Shown one piece after another: positions 42,349 through 51,034 of a DNA stretch of 64,000 nt; the stretch's first letter is position 1; every line of letters begins with the position of its first letter. The position numbers and the translations under genes are program-made. Source of the DNA: Spirulina sp034932185 (GTDB lineage: Bacteria; Cyanobacteriota; Cyanobacteriia; Cyanobacteriales; Spirulinaceae). Under the pieces are notes generated by a model, which made no database searches, was not told the DNA's origin, and was given only the letters and a program-made list of their open reading frames with translations. Location: contig NZ_JAYGHW010000067.1 in assembly GCF_034932185.1 (NCBI RefSeq), forward strand, positions 1-64,000. Reading direction: 5' to 3'.

Positions 42349-44001
42349 ATGAAAGCACCCCGTTGGCAACGTAAAAAATATTCTCCCCTCACCCGTCAAC
42401 TGGATATTTTTGGTGTGGCCACTCAGTTTTTCATCCAATTGGGGGGCGATCGCCTCTGGGGGAATGGCAAACGCCAACGCCGTCGCCGCGCCCAGTGGTT
42501 AGTGCGTCAACTCCTCGAACTAGGGCCAACGTTCATCAAACTGGGCCAAGCCCTTTCCACTCGCTCCGACCTCATCCCCCTGGAATACGTCGAAGCCCTC
42601 AGCGAACTCCAAGACCGTGTTCCCCCCTTTGGCACGGCGGAAGCCATGGCGGTGATTGAGGCGGAATTGGGGGGATCGGTACAAAATTTGTTTGAAGAGT
42701 TTGATCCTTTTCCCCTAGCGGCCGCCAGTTTGGGCCAAGTTCACCGTGCCAAACTCTACAGTGGTGAGGAGGTGGTAGTGAAGGTGCAGCGACCGGGGTT
42801 GGAGGCGTTGTTTAACCTGGATATTGAGGTGTTGCATCGTGTGGTGCGGTTGTTGAATCAATATGTACCGGGAGCGCGAAAATATGAACTGGAAGCCCTT
42901 TATCATGAATTTTTTGGGCTACTCTATCAAGAAATTGATTATATGAATGAAGGCCGCAATGCCGAGCGGTTTCAAAATAACTTTAAAAATTATCATCATA
43001 TTTTAGTTCCTAAGGTTTATTGGCGCTATACCTCGAAAAAGGTGCTGACTTTAGAATATTTACCCGGCATTAAAATCGATGATCGCCGCACCATTGAAGA
43101 TTGCCAAATTGATCCCAATCATGTTATTCAATTGGGAGTTTCTTGTTATTTAAAACAATTATTAGAAGATGGCTTTTTTCAATCGGATCCCCATCCGGGC
43201 AATATGGCGGTGCGTCGGGATGGTCGGCTGATTTTCTATGATTTCGGTACGATGACAGAGGTGAAGGCCCTGGCTAAAGACCAGATGATTAATACCTTTT
43301 TTGGGGTGTTACGCAAGGATACTAATGCCGTAGTGGATAGTTTGATGTATATGGGGCTATTGGAGCCGATGCAGGATATGACTCCGGTGCGGCGGGTGGT
43401 GAGTTTTGTTCTGGATCGGTTTCGGGAGAAGCCGGTGGATTTGCGGGCCTTTCAGGAAATGAGTGATGAGGTTTATGTGCTGTTTGAACAGCAACCGTTT
43501 CGGCTCCCGGCTCAGATGATGTTTATTGTTAAATCTGTTTCTACCCTGGACGGCATTGCCCGCAATCTCAACCCGCAATACAATTTATTGGCGGCCAGCA
43601 AGCCCTTTATTGCCAACCTCACCCAAAATGTCGATAAGGGCAATTTACTGCGCAAATTAGCGAAGCAAGCCCGCTCTTTTGTGCAGTATCAACTCACGAA
43701 ACCGAGCAGTGCAGAGCAGGCCATTGCGTTGTTAGAAAGTCGAATTAATCAGGGGGAATGGGAGTTTCGCACCCGTTCAGATGTGAGCGATCGCCTTTTG
43801 CGCCGCATTCATCTCGCCCTGAAATGCCTGATCTATACCTGTTTAACCGGGTTCACATTCCTAGGGGGCATTGGGCTACTTTTGGGAGGGCATGATGGAG
43901 GGGCGATCGCGCTTTTTGGTCTCGCGGCTTTTTGGTTTTTCCTTCTCGCCCGCAATTTAATCAGTCTTTGGGCCAAGGAACGCCTCGAAAAGTTGCTTTA
44001 A
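42349..44001 (+). CDS. AarF/UbiB (ABC1) family atypical kinase
   Basis: 550 aa. KxGQ motif region KLGQALSTRSDLIPLEYVEA, Ala-rich loop AAASLGQVHRAKL, VVVKVQRPG with the ATP-binding Lys, catalytic DPHPGN and the DFG-like YDFGTM. Two C-terminal membrane helices (LTGFTFLGGIGLLLGGHDGG, IALFGLAAFWFFLLARNL). In cyanobacteria and plastids these ABC1K proteins regulate quinone or tocopherol metabolism at membranes. ATG at 42349. A weak AGTCC/GGACT hairpin followed by T residues (about 42303-42327) lies 20 nt upstream. Confidence 0.9.
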   Translation: MKAPRWQRKKYSPLTRQLDIFGVATQFFIQLGGDRLWGNGKRQRRRRAQWLVRQLLELGPTFIKLGQALSTRSDLIPLEYVEALSELQDRVPPFGTAEAMAVIEAELGGSVQNLFEEFDPFPLAAASLGQVHRAKLYSGEEVVVKVQRPGLEALFNLDIEVLHRVVRLLNQYVPGARKYELEALYHEFFGLLYQEIDYMNEGRNAERFQNNFKNYHHILVPKVYWRYTSKKVLTLEYLPGIKIDDRRTIEDCQIDPNHVIQLGVSCYLKQLLEDGFFQSDPHPGNMAVRRDGRLIFYDFGTMTEVKALAKDQMINTFFGVLRKDTNAVVDSLMYMGLLEPMQDMTPVRRVVSFVLDRFREKPVDLRAFQEMSDEVYVLFEQQPFRLPAQMMFIVKSVSTLDGIARNLNPQYNLLAASKPFIANLTQNVDKGNLLRKLAKQARSFVQYQLTKPSSAEQAIALLESRINQGEWEFRTRSDVSDRLLRRIHLALKCLIYTCLTGFTFLGGIGLLLGGHDGGAIALFGLAAFWFFLLARNLISLWAKERLEKLL

Positions 44002-44051
44002 ACCCTTGGGGGCAAAAGATTGCCCCGGGGGAAAAGCTCCTACTCAAACCA

Positions 44052-44100
44052 GGGCGAAAGATTTTTTGCCCCTCCGACAGGCTTATGCCAACGCCCCTAC
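44052..44100. repeat. long-form dispersed repeat
   Basis: GGGCGAAAGATTTTTTGCCC, CTCCGACAGGCTTATGCC, then AACGCCCCTAC, in the gap between two convergent genes. A GGGGCA/TGCCCC hairpin (about 44008-44027) precedes it. Confidence 0.7.
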
Positions 44101-44612
44101 TAATCAAAGAGACGGAAATAGGGATAACGCACGGGTACGCCTGGCTCTTTCTCTAGGGCGAAATTAATCACATCCCAGGAGGGATCTTCCGCATTTTCGG
44201 GGCTGAATACCACCGGCAAGCCGTATAACCGGGGTATTTTTGCATCACTGTTGCCGCTGCGCCAAGGGCTGCTGCGTTCGAGATAGGCACTCACCAACTC
44301 TTGATAGCGGTGGGCAATCATCACCTTGGTGGCGCGGTAGCCTTGGGTGTAGAGGCGATCGAGGGCTTCATGGATTTCAAAGCGAATCCCGTCGGGGTGG
44401 GTATGTTGGCGATACCATTCCCCTTCCCATTGTCGCCAATGTCGCCCCGATTGCAAATGAACCAATTCCTCCGTTTTCGGATCGGCTTCAAAGGCACCAT
44501 GGCGGGGACAGAGATAGGTATCGGTCAGGGTCAACGCCGGGATCATTTGGCGACAATGGGGACATTGGATTTCTGTGCCGAAGATCGGGTACTGAAACGC
44601 CGGGTTAATCAT
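44100..44612 (-). CDS. TIGR02652-like conserved cyanobacterial protein
   Basis: 170 aa, cytoplasmic. N-terminal MINPAFQYPIFGTEIQCPHC with a CPHC...CPRHG zinc-ribbon-like pair, GAFEADPKTEELVHLQSGRHW, then a helical GYRATKVMIAHRYQELVSAY segment and the C-terminal VPVRYPYFRLFD. I recognise it as the TIGR02652 type of cyanobacterial family, function unknown. ATG at 44612. Confidence 0.8.
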   Translation of the reverse strand: MINPAFQYPIFGTEIQCPHCRQMIPALTLTDTYLCPRHGAFEADPKTEELVHLQSGRHWRQWEGEWYRQHTHPDGIRFEIHEALDRLYTQGYRATKVMIAHRYQELVSAYLERSSPWRSGNSDAKIPRLYGLPVVFSPENAEDPSWDVINFALEKEPGVPVRYPYFRLFD

Positions 44613-44747
44613 AAGACCACGCTAATAAAGCTAAATAGAAGCCGCCTGAGGGCTAACGTGGTTTCATTATAGGACTTCCCGCCAAAGGGCTGAGGTTGAT
44701 TTGCGATCGCGTTTTCCCCTTGGCTGGATTGCTGGCTCTACCCCAAA

Positions 44748-44774
44748 CCCCTCTCTTAAGCTGTGGGAGAGGGG
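44748..44774. repeat. CCCCTCTC hairpin repeat
   Basis: CCCCTCTC-(11 nt)-GAGAGGGG, followed by AGTAGTCGG; related to 14212-14237. It lies about 65 nt before ureG. Confidence 0.55.
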
Positions 44775-44839
44775 AGTAGTCGGTTTCTTGAATCATTCCG
44801 GATTGCTATTATTGGCTTTGATTGTTTCACGGTGAAATC

Positions 44840-45439
44840 ATGGCTGCCTATCGTGTTGGCATTGCGGGCCCAGTGGGGTCGGGGAAAACAGCGCTACTGG
44901 ATGCGCTCTGTAAGGCGTTGCGGGATCGGTATCAGATCGCAGTGGTGACGAATGATATTTATACCCAGGAAGATGCGCAGTTTTTGGTGCGATCGCAGGC
45001 CCTCAGCCCCGATCGCATCCGGGGCGTGGAAACCGGCGGCTGTCCCCACACGGCAATCCGGGAAGATGCCTCGATGAATTTGGCGGCGGTGGAGGAGCTA
45101 GAAGCGCTGTTTGACCCGTTGCAGTTGGTGTTTCTCGAAAGTGGCGGCGATAATTTGGCGGCGACGTTTAGCCCGGAGTTGGTGGATCTCACCCTCTATG
45201 TGATCGATGTGGCGGCGGGGGATAAAATTCCCCGCAAGGGCGGGCCGGGGATTACCAAATCGGATCTGTTGGTGATTAATAAGATTGATCTGGCTCCCTA
45301 TGTGGGGGCAGATTTGGAGGTGATGGCGCGGGATGCGGCAAAAATGCGGGGCGATCGCCCCTTTGTCTTCACGAATTTAAAAACCCAACAGGGTTTAGGG
45401 GAGGTGTTGGCGTTTATTGTGCAACGGATCATTAATTGA
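44840..45439 (+). CDS. ureG: urease accessory GTPase UreG
   Basis: 199 aa. SIMIBI-class GTPase that delivers nickel to the urease active site with UreD, UreF and UreH. P-loop GPVGSGKT (residues 10-17), metal-binding CPH in ETGGCPHTAIREDASMN, FLESGGDNLAATFSPEL and the NKIDL base-recognition motif. ATG at 44840 (MAAYRVGIAGPVG) with a GGTGAA site; an upstream ATG-like start at 44822 is rejected. No urease structural or accessory genes are adjacent in the window, so it is an orphan here. Confidence 0.95.
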   Translation: MAAYRVGIAGPVGSGKTALLDALCKALRDRYQIAVVTNDIYTQEDAQFLVRSQALSPDRIRGVETGGCPHTAIREDASMNLAAVEELEALFDPLQLVFLESGGDNLAATFSPELVDLTLYVIDVAAGDKIPRKGGPGITKSDLLVINKIDLAPYVGADLEVMARDAAKMRGDRPFVFTNLKTQQGLGEVLAFIVQRIIN

Positions 45440-45535
45440 TGGGGAAGAGGGGCGATCCTGATCAGGGTGATTCCCAAGGCGATCGCCAGGATACAATGAG
45501 GGAGTGATTGTTATTGACCCAGTGGAAGAAAAATC

Positions 45536-45796
45536 ATGAGTAGTTTGGTACTAGAAATCTCAAATGATGTTGCTGACTCTCTTCAACTTCCACCTTCAGA
45601 GCGGATCTCTCGTGTGCAACGGGAATTAGCCGTTCGTTTATACCAAAAAGGCTTACTCTCTTTTGGCAAGGCACGGGAGTTAGCGCAAATGACAAAGTGG
45701 GAGTTTCACATATTATTAGGAGATGAGCAAATTGAACGGAGTTATGACTTAGAAGAACTACAAAAAGATCTAAGCACATTGGAGCAATTAGATTGA
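45536..45796 (+). CDS. UPF0175 family antitoxin-like protein
   Basis: 86 aa. The UPF0175 pattern: LPPSERISRVQRELAVRLYQ, LLSFGKARELAQMTKWEFHI with a helix-turn-helix, then LLGDEQIERSYDLEELQKDL. UPF0175 proteins are predicted antitoxins of PIN-like (DUF3368) toxins. The TGA stop overlaps the TTG start of the downstream DUF3368 gene. ATG at 45536. Confidence 0.85.
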   Translation: MSSLVLEISNDVADSLQLPPSERISRVQRELAVRLYQKGLLSFGKARELAQMTKWEFHILLGDEQIERSYDLEELQKDLSTLEQLD

Positions 45797-46290
45797 AAGC
45801 AATTAGCAACTCATCGGTCTTGATTGCCTTGAGTAGCATTGGGCAATTGTCGATATTAACGCAGCGATTTCCAGGCGGTATTGTGATTCCACAGGCAGTG
45901 TGGTATGAAGTGGTGGAAACTAGTGCAGGACGGCCAGGATCAGCAGAAGTTGCGGCGGGATTAAACAATTGGTTGTCTATTGAGGAGGTAAAAAACAAGA
46001 GTTTAATACCCCTATTGCAGCAAGATCTAGATCGAGGTGAAGCAGAGGCGATCTTATTATGGATTGAGCAGGCTTCAGAAGCTCTATTGCTAGATGAAAA
46101 GAAAGCGCGACAAGTGGGAAGACGGATGAATTCACCAATACTGGGTACTTTAGGTCTCTTAATTTGGGCAAAACGGCAAGGTATAATTATGAATTTACAA
46201 GAACAGCTTGATGCCCTGCGTACTGTGGCTAAATTTCGTCTGAGTCAGCAAGTTTATAACGAAGCCCTGAGACAAGTTGGGGAGTTCTAG
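45793..46290 (+). CDS. DUF3368 (PIN-like) toxin-like protein
   Basis: 165 aa. DUF3368/PIN-like RNase fold: ISNSSVLIALSSIGQLSILT at the N-terminus (the usual SNTSPL block), IVIPQAVWYEVVET, DLDRGEAEAILLWIEQ with acidic residues, LLLDEKKARQVGRRM. Start is TTG at 45793-45795, overlapping the antitoxin stop (TTGA), typical of coupled TA genes; the first ATG would remove the core. It probably cleaves RNA. Part of a type II-like toxin-antitoxin operon. Confidence 0.8.
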   Translation: MKAISNSSVLIALSSIGQLSILTQRFPGGIVIPQAVWYEVVETSAGRPGSAEVAAGLNNWLSIEEVKNKSLIPLLQQDLDRGEAEAILLWIEQASEALLLDEKKARQVGRRMNSPILGTLGLLIWAKRQGIIMNLQEQLDALRTVAKFRLSQQVYNEALRQVGEF

Positions 46291-46373
46291 TTGTTCTAGG
46301 GTGGTTTTCTTGTGATTGTTTAACAACCGTCCCCAGAAATGCAACAATTTTTTTTGATGTTTTCCTTTTAGCC

Positions 46374-46976
46374 ATGAGTTTCGACCATCCCCCCCGCATC
46401 CTCTTCCTCTATGGCTCCCTGCGGGAGCGTTCCTATAGTCGCCTCCTCGCCGAAGAAGCTGCCCGGATCATCACCGATTTGGGGGCAGAAACCCGCTTTT
46501 TTGATCCCCGTGGCCTCCCCCTCCATGGGGCCGAACCCGATACCCACCCCAAAGTTCAGGAATTGCGGCAGTTGGTGCAATGGTCGGAGGGACAGGTGTG
46601 GTCAAGTCCGGAAATGCATGGCAATGTTTCCGGGTTGATCAAAACGCAAATTGATTGGATTCCTTTGGAAATCGGGGCGATCCGGCCCACCCAAGGTAAA
46701 ACCTTGGCGGTGATGCAGGTGTCCGGCGGTTCCCAATCTTTTAATGCGGTGAATACGCTTCGCATCCTCGGCCGTTGGATGCGGATGTTCACGATCCCCA
46801 ATCAATCCTCGGTGGCTAAGGCTTATCAAGAATTTCACGAAGATGGCCGGATGAAGGATTCCCCCTACCGCGATCGCGTCATTGATGTGATGGAAGAATT
46901 GTATAAATTCACAATCCTGTTGCGGGATAAAGTAGAGTACCTCACGGATCGCCACAGTGAGCGGCCCAAGGCCTAA
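46374..46976 (+). CDS. arsH: ArsH-type NADPH-dependent FMN reductase
   Basis: 200 aa. Flavodoxin-like FMN reductase: ILFLYGSLRERSYSRLLAEE, RFFDPRGLPL, EGQVWSSPEMHGNVSGLIKT, then LAVMQVSGGSQSFNAVNTLR, LGRWMRMFTIPNQSSVAKAY. The YGSLRxRSYS and SPEMHG motifs match ArsH, which oxidises trivalent organoarsenicals and is common in cyanobacteria. No arsR, arsB or arsC neighbours. ATG at 46374. Confidence 0.88.
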   Translation: MSFDHPPRILFLYGSLRERSYSRLLAEEAARIITDLGAETRFFDPRGLPLHGAEPDTHPKVQELRQLVQWSEGQVWSSPEMHGNVSGLIKTQIDWIPLEIGAIRPTQGKTLAVMQVSGGSQSFNAVNTLRILGRWMRMFTIPNQSSVAKAYQEFHEDGRMKDSPYRDRVIDVMEELYKFTILLRDKVEYLTDRHSERPKA

Positions 46977-47012
46977 CCGCCTCCCCATCCTTCGCTCAAC
47001 CCCTTAACAACC

Positions 47013-47903
47013 ATGTTCATCTCTACCCCGCCCTCCGCTCTCATCCCCCGTCAATCCTTACCCCTTGCTCCGGGCCTAGATCTGGCCTATCGGGAATGGG
47101 GGAAAACTGGGGAGCCGGTGATCCTCCTCCATGGTTTGGCGGATCATGGCGGTGTGTGGTCGAGTTTGGCCCAACGTTTAGCGCCCCACTATCATTGTAT
47201 TGCGCCGGATTTGCGCGGCCATGGGGAGAGCAGTAAACCGGAAGACCCGGCCGCCTACAGTTTTGCCGCCATGGTGGGAGATTTACAGGCTTTACTCGCG
47301 GCGTTGGGGGAATCTTCGGTGCATCTGGTGGGGCATTCTTGGGGGGCGAAGGTAGCCTGTGTGTGGGCGACGGAATGCCCGGCCCAGGTGAAAAGTTTGA
47401 CGTTGGTTGATCCATTTTTAATCCAACAGTTGCCGGATTGGGTGGGGTTGACGTTTCCCCTCCTTTATCGGACGTTGCCTTTTTTGCAGTTGTTGGGGCC
47501 GTTCTTGTCGGAAGAAGAGGCGATCGCCAAGGCGAAAACCCTGAAGCAATATCGAGAATGGACTCCCTTTCAATCAGCAGTCTTTCGGGAGGGTATGGAA
47601 GCCAAACCCGATGGCCAATGGGGGAGTAAGTTCACGATCGCTGCCCGCAATGGCATTTTTCAGGAGGTGATCAAGGTGGCGGGTTTGAGGCGATCGCTCA
47701 CCCTCCCCAGTCTTTTACTCCAACCCACAGCGGGGGTGAATCGCACTGCCTGGCAATTGGCCCCCTATCACCGCTATCTCAGTTCCCTCGACCATCGCGT
47801 CATCCCCGGCCATCATTGGGCGTTTCTGTCCGATCCGGAGCGGTGCGAAACGGAAATTTTCACGTTTTTGGAGCAGCAACGCAACCCCGGCACAAATTTT
47901 TAA
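47013..47903 (+). CDS. alpha/beta hydrolase
   Basis: 296 aa, cytoplasmic. Classic fold: LDLAYREWGKTGEPVILLHG, HGLADHGGVW oxyanion loop, DLRGHGESSKP, nucleophile in LVGHSWGAKVA, and the catalytic His in VIPGHHWAF. The cap domain spans about 150-225. Substrate unknown. ATG at 47013. It lies 36 nt after arsH on the same strand and may be co-transcribed. Confidence 0.85.
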   Translation: MFISTPPSALIPRQSLPLAPGLDLAYREWGKTGEPVILLHGLADHGGVWSSLAQRLAPHYHCIAPDLRGHGESSKPEDPAAYSFAAMVGDLQALLAALGESSVHLVGHSWGAKVACVWATECPAQVKSLTLVDPFLIQQLPDWVGLTFPLLYRTLPFLQLLGPFLSEEEAIAKAKTLKQYREWTPFQSAVFREGMEAKPDGQWGSKFTIAARNGIFQEVIKVAGLRRSLTLPSLLLQPTAGVNRTAWQLAPYHRYLSSLDHRVIPGHHWAFLSDPERCETEIFTFLEQQRNPGTNF

Positions 47904-47958
47904 ATTTTTAAGTCCAGGGTGAAGAGATCAAACATTTTAAATATTCAGTGAGGTGATG

Positions 47959-48510
47959 ATGCGGATTGCGTCTGTTTTGCTACTGTGGGGGGCGATCTGC
48001 GCCAGCGCACCCATCGCCCTCAGTTCGAGCCTGATGCCCTTGGCTCCTGTTGAAGCCCAAACGGAGGCCACGCGCCCCAGTCGTGCACCCCAACTCCTCG
48101 AAGCCACCACGACAAATAATCGGGTACGTTCCCGTTATGCCCAATACCGGATCACCCTAGCCTCCCCCGCCGATGCCCAACCCATTGAAGCGATCCAAAT
48201 CCAGCAACGCAGCGGCACAGAGGCGATCCAACTCCGCTTAGACCAAACACGGGTTTGGGTGAATGGGGCAGCGTGGGCGATCGCCTCCCACAGCGGCAAC
48301 GGCCACACTGAACCCCTGATCCTCACCTTCGCCGATCCCATCCCCCCCAATAGTGCGATCGTCCTCCAACTTCGCCCCCATTACAATCCCCGTTGGGGCG
48401 GTGAATACAGCTACGGCATTACGGTGCTTATGGCTGAAGATTTCAGCCTTTATCTCGGCCCGGCGCGGTTGCGGTTTTACGAGGGCGATCGGCGTATCTG
48501 GTTCCCTTAA
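47959..48510 (+). CDS. secreted DUF2808 domain-containing protein
   Basis: About 183 aa. Signal peptide (MRIASVLLLWGAICASAPIA), then a beta-sandwich: YAQYRITLASPADAQPIEAI, LRLDQTRVWVNGAAW, TEPLILTFADPIPPNSAIVL, GEYSYGITVLMAEDFSLYLG, closing with ARLRFYEGDRRIWFP. This is the cyanobacterial DUF2808 pattern, function unknown. Three possible starts (GTG 47953, ATG 47956, ATG 47959); 47959 gives the best spacing from GAGG (47950-47953). Confidence 0.75.
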   Translation: MRIASVLLLWGAICASAPIALSSSLMPLAPVEAQTEATRPSRAPQLLEATTTNNRVRSRYAQYRITLASPADAQPIEAIQIQQRSGTEAIQLRLDQTRVWVNGAAWAIASHSGNGHTEPLILTFADPIPPNSAIVLQLRPHYNPRWGGEYSYGITVLMAEDFSLYLGPARLRFYEGDRRIWFP

Positions 48511-48555
48511 AATGGTCTCTAACGCCATCAAAATCTCGAATACGGAGCCTCGATC

Positions 48556-48825
48556 ATGCAAATTACCATTGATCTCCCGGAAACACTCATTCAGCACTTT
48601 AATCGTGATCACCTCGCTCTTGAAATTCTAGAATCTTTGGTGATTCAAGCCTACCAAACTGAAAAAATTACCCATGGTGAAGTGGGTCGGATGCTAGGGC
48701 TACCCTCCCGCTGGGCAGTCGATGCTTTTTTAAAGCAGCATCATGCTGATTTGCACTACGATGAGGTCGATTTAGAGGGCGATCGCACAACCCTCCATCA
48801 CCTCTGGGCAAACCCTATTCATTGA
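48556..48825 (+). CDS. UPF0175 family protein (no toxin partner)
   Basis: 89 aa. MQITIDLPETLIQHFNRDHL, ALEILESLVIQAYQTEKITH, GEVGRMLGLPSRWAVDAFLK, with the UPF0175 helix-turn-helix layout and the acidic HYDEVDLEGDRTTL tail. A DUF3368 toxin is absent downstream; instead another UPF0175 gene faces it from the opposite strand 5 bp away. It could be a solitary antitoxin or a small regulator. ATG at 48556. Confidence 0.75.
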   Translation: MQITIDLPETLIQHFNRDHLALEILESLVIQAYQTEKITHGEVGRMLGLPSRWAVDAFLKQHHADLHYDEVDLEGDRTTLHHLWANPIH

Positions 48826-48830
48826 CATGA

Positions 48831-49076
48831 TCACAATCTGCCCATTGCCCGTAGATTTTCAAGATCCTCTTGAAAATCTTCTATCCCGTAGTGGATGGGG
48901 ATCTGACGACTGGCCAGTAAGTGCTGAAATGTGACAGGGTTCAAGCCTGCAAATCGACTGGCTTGGGCAAGGGTTAGCTTCTCCCGATCAAACAACATCA
49001 CCGCGATTTCTTGACGCATTTCAGCCTCACTCATCCGGGTTGCGGTTAACATTTCGTTGGAAATAACAATGCTCAT
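48831..49076 (-). CDS. UPF0175 family protein (no toxin partner)
   Basis: 81 aa. MSIVISNEMLTATRMSEAEM, RQEIAVMLFDREKLTLAQAS, RFAGLNPVTFQHLLASRQIP, IHYGIEDFQEDLENL match UPF0175 (the LTLAQASRFAGLN helix-turn-helix). Start ATG at 49076; the longer frame to 49127 adds residues unlike the family. Downstream on its strand lies the opposite-strand UPF0175 gene rather than a DUF3368 toxin. Confidence 0.75.
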   Translation of the reverse strand: MSIVISNEMLTATRMSEAEMRQEIAVMLFDREKLTLAQASRFAGLNPVTFQHLLASRQIPIHYGIEDFQEDLENLRAMGRL

Positions 49077-49128
49077 TGCTGAATTTCTCGCGACCCTCAC
49101 TATATTTAACGGGAGGAACAGCCCCAAA

Positions 49129-50121
49129 CTAACCCAACCCCAGTTCTCGCTTCAGGAGATTAATGGATTTCTCGCCAATGTAGTTCTCACTACAGACTAA
49201 ATCCGGGTGGCGGATTAGGTCATCGCGGAGGTTGAGAATCGCCTGCTTCACCTGCTGATAACTGGCCTTATCACAGAGGATGGTTTGGGAACTGCGGATC
49301 AGGGCGTTGACCTTGTAAGTGTCGTTGACTTGGGCAGCAATGACGAGGAGATCATCCCCCCGGAGACTGTGGGCCAGGGTTTCGGCAATGTTGAGGATGC
49401 CTGCGCTGAGGCTGACTAAGCCCAAAGTGGTGTTTTTGGGCAGGGTTTTCATCAGGGCTAATTCCTTCATGTAGTCGCAGATATCGACGGGGATGACCCG
49501 CACAGAACGGGGGGCGGCGATCGCCTCCGCTTCTTTAATAAAATACCGACTCGTTACCACCGTCCCCGAATGGGTCAGACTCAACACATCCGCCAATTCC
49601 TCCAATGGCACTAACTGCACCGGGATCAATAAAGAATCTTCCAACTCCTGCACCATCAATTCCCCCGCCCCCAAATCCCGCGCTGGCACAGTGACTAACA
49701 CCCGCGCACTACAGCGCAACCGCCAATCAATTTCGGCAAGGAACAATTCCCGCGCTTGGGAGAGGGTACAGCCTTGGGAGAGGAGATCGTCGAGGCTTTT
49801 TTGAACGAGTTTGTAGGCTTCGGGGTATTGCTCCAAACTGGGCGATCGCAAATTTGTCCCCCCCTCATGGCCCTGGGGTCGGACATAAATTCCCGATCCT
49901 GCCTGGGATTCGACTAAGCCTGTTTCCTCCAATTGCCGGTAAACTTTGCTGACGGTGTTGCGGTGGAGGCCGGTGATCTGGGCCAGTTGGCGGGTACTGG
50001 GTAAGCGATGACCGGGGGGATATTGGCGGGAGGCGATCGCAAACTGAATTTGATCAAACAACTGCCGAGAGGCGGGGATATCGCTGTCGGTCTGGATGTG
50101 AAATTGCACCGGATTAGCCAT
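49129..50121 (-). CDS. plmA: GntR family transcriptional regulator, PlmA-like
   Basis: 330 aa. N-terminal GntR winged helix: QLFDQIQFAIASRQYPPGHR, LPSTRQLAQITGLHRNTVSK and VYRQLEETGLVESQAGSGIY. The C-terminal sensory part (about 100-330) is of the type found in cyanobacterial PlmA, the regulator that contacts PipX and PII; the assignment is by overall length and pattern, not by a diagnostic motif. ATG at 50121. The divergent dienelactone hydrolase gene starts 85 nt away. Confidence 0.8.
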   Translation of the reverse strand: MANPVQFHIQTDSDIPASRQLFDQIQFAIASRQYPPGHRLPSTRQLAQITGLHRNTVSKVYRQLEETGLVESQAGSGIYVRPQGHEGGTNLRSPSLEQYPEAYKLVQKSLDDLLSQGCTLSQARELFLAEIDWRLRCSARVLVTVPARDLGAGELMVQELEDSLLIPVQLVPLEELADVLSLTHSGTVVTSRYFIKEAEAIAAPRSVRVIPVDICDYMKELALMKTLPKNTTLGLVSLSAGILNIAETLAHSLRGDDLLVIAAQVNDTYKVNALIRSSQTILCDKASYQQVKQAILNLRDDLIRHPDLVCSENYIGEKSINLLKRELGLG

Positions 50122-50206
50122 AGGAAAACTTAAAATTTGCCAGCAAAGAGACAGAATCGTCTAGTCTCCAGTTTAGGCTGTACAGAGAAATTCTGAAGAC
50201 CCGTTA

Positions 50207-50977
50207 ATGCTGATGCCTGTTCCATCCCTAAAGACCGTCACCGTTGAGATTCCTAACGGGGATCTCCAGATTCAAGCCTATCTTGCCCACCCCACCAGCG
50301 GCGGCCCCTATCCTGGGGTGATCGTCATTCAGGAAATTTTCGGGGTTAACCCCCACATTCGCCAGGTTACGGAACGTATCGCCCAAGCGGGCTATGTGGC
50401 CATTGCCCCAGCGATTTATCAACGCCTAGCCCCCGGCTACGAGACGGGCTACACCGCAGCCGATGTGAGCCAAGGGCGGGAATACAAAAACCAAACCACT
50501 GCCCCCGAACTCCTCAGCGATATTGGCAGCACAATCCGCTACCTCTACCAACTGCCCAACGTTGCCCCCATCGGGGTGGGAACTATCGGGTTTTGTTTTG
50601 GGGGTCATGTGGCCTATCTAGCCGCCACGCTCCCCGATGTCCTGGCCACCGCTTCCTTCTACGGTGCGGGCATTGCTACCCTCACCCCTGGCGGCGGCCC
50701 GCCAACCCTCACCCGTACACCGGAAATTCAGGGTCGAATTGAATGCTTTTTTGGGGAGCAGGATCCCCTCATTCCCCTTGAGGAAGTGGAGCAGGTGGCC
50801 GCAGCCTTGGCAACCCATGGCATTGACCATCAAATTCACCGCTACCCAGAGGCGGGCCATGGGTTTATGTGCGATCGCCGCGCCGATTACCGACCCGCAG
50901 CAGCAGAAGCAGCATGGCAAAAGGTACTAGAGTTATTCCACAGTCAGCTATCCCCCGCGCCATCGGCTAATATTTAA
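50207..50977 (+). CDS. dienelactone hydrolase family protein
   Basis: 256 aa. Alpha/beta hydrolase with Cys nucleophile: PGVIVIQEIFGVNPHIRQVT, Cys in TIGFCFGGHVAYLAA, Asp in FFGEQDPLIPLEEV, His in YPEAGHGFMC. The QEIFG and GFCFGG motifs are typical of the family, which hydrolyses dienelactones or related esters. ATG at 50207. Substrate in cyanobacteria unknown. Divergent from plmA. Confidence 0.9.
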   Translation: MLMPVPSLKTVTVEIPNGDLQIQAYLAHPTSGGPYPGVIVIQEIFGVNPHIRQVTERIAQAGYVAIAPAIYQRLAPGYETGYTAADVSQGREYKNQTTAPELLSDIGSTIRYLYQLPNVAPIGVGTIGFCFGGHVAYLAATLPDVLATASFYGAGIATLTPGGGPPTLTRTPEIQGRIECFFGEQDPLIPLEEVEQVAAALATHGIDHQIHRYPEAGHGFMCDRRADYRPAAAEAAWQKVLELFHSQLSPAPSANI

Positions 50978-51034
50978 GAGTTATCCGGGGTGATTGGCGA
51001 CTCTCCCCTTTTCCTATCGTTTTCCTTAATCGTT

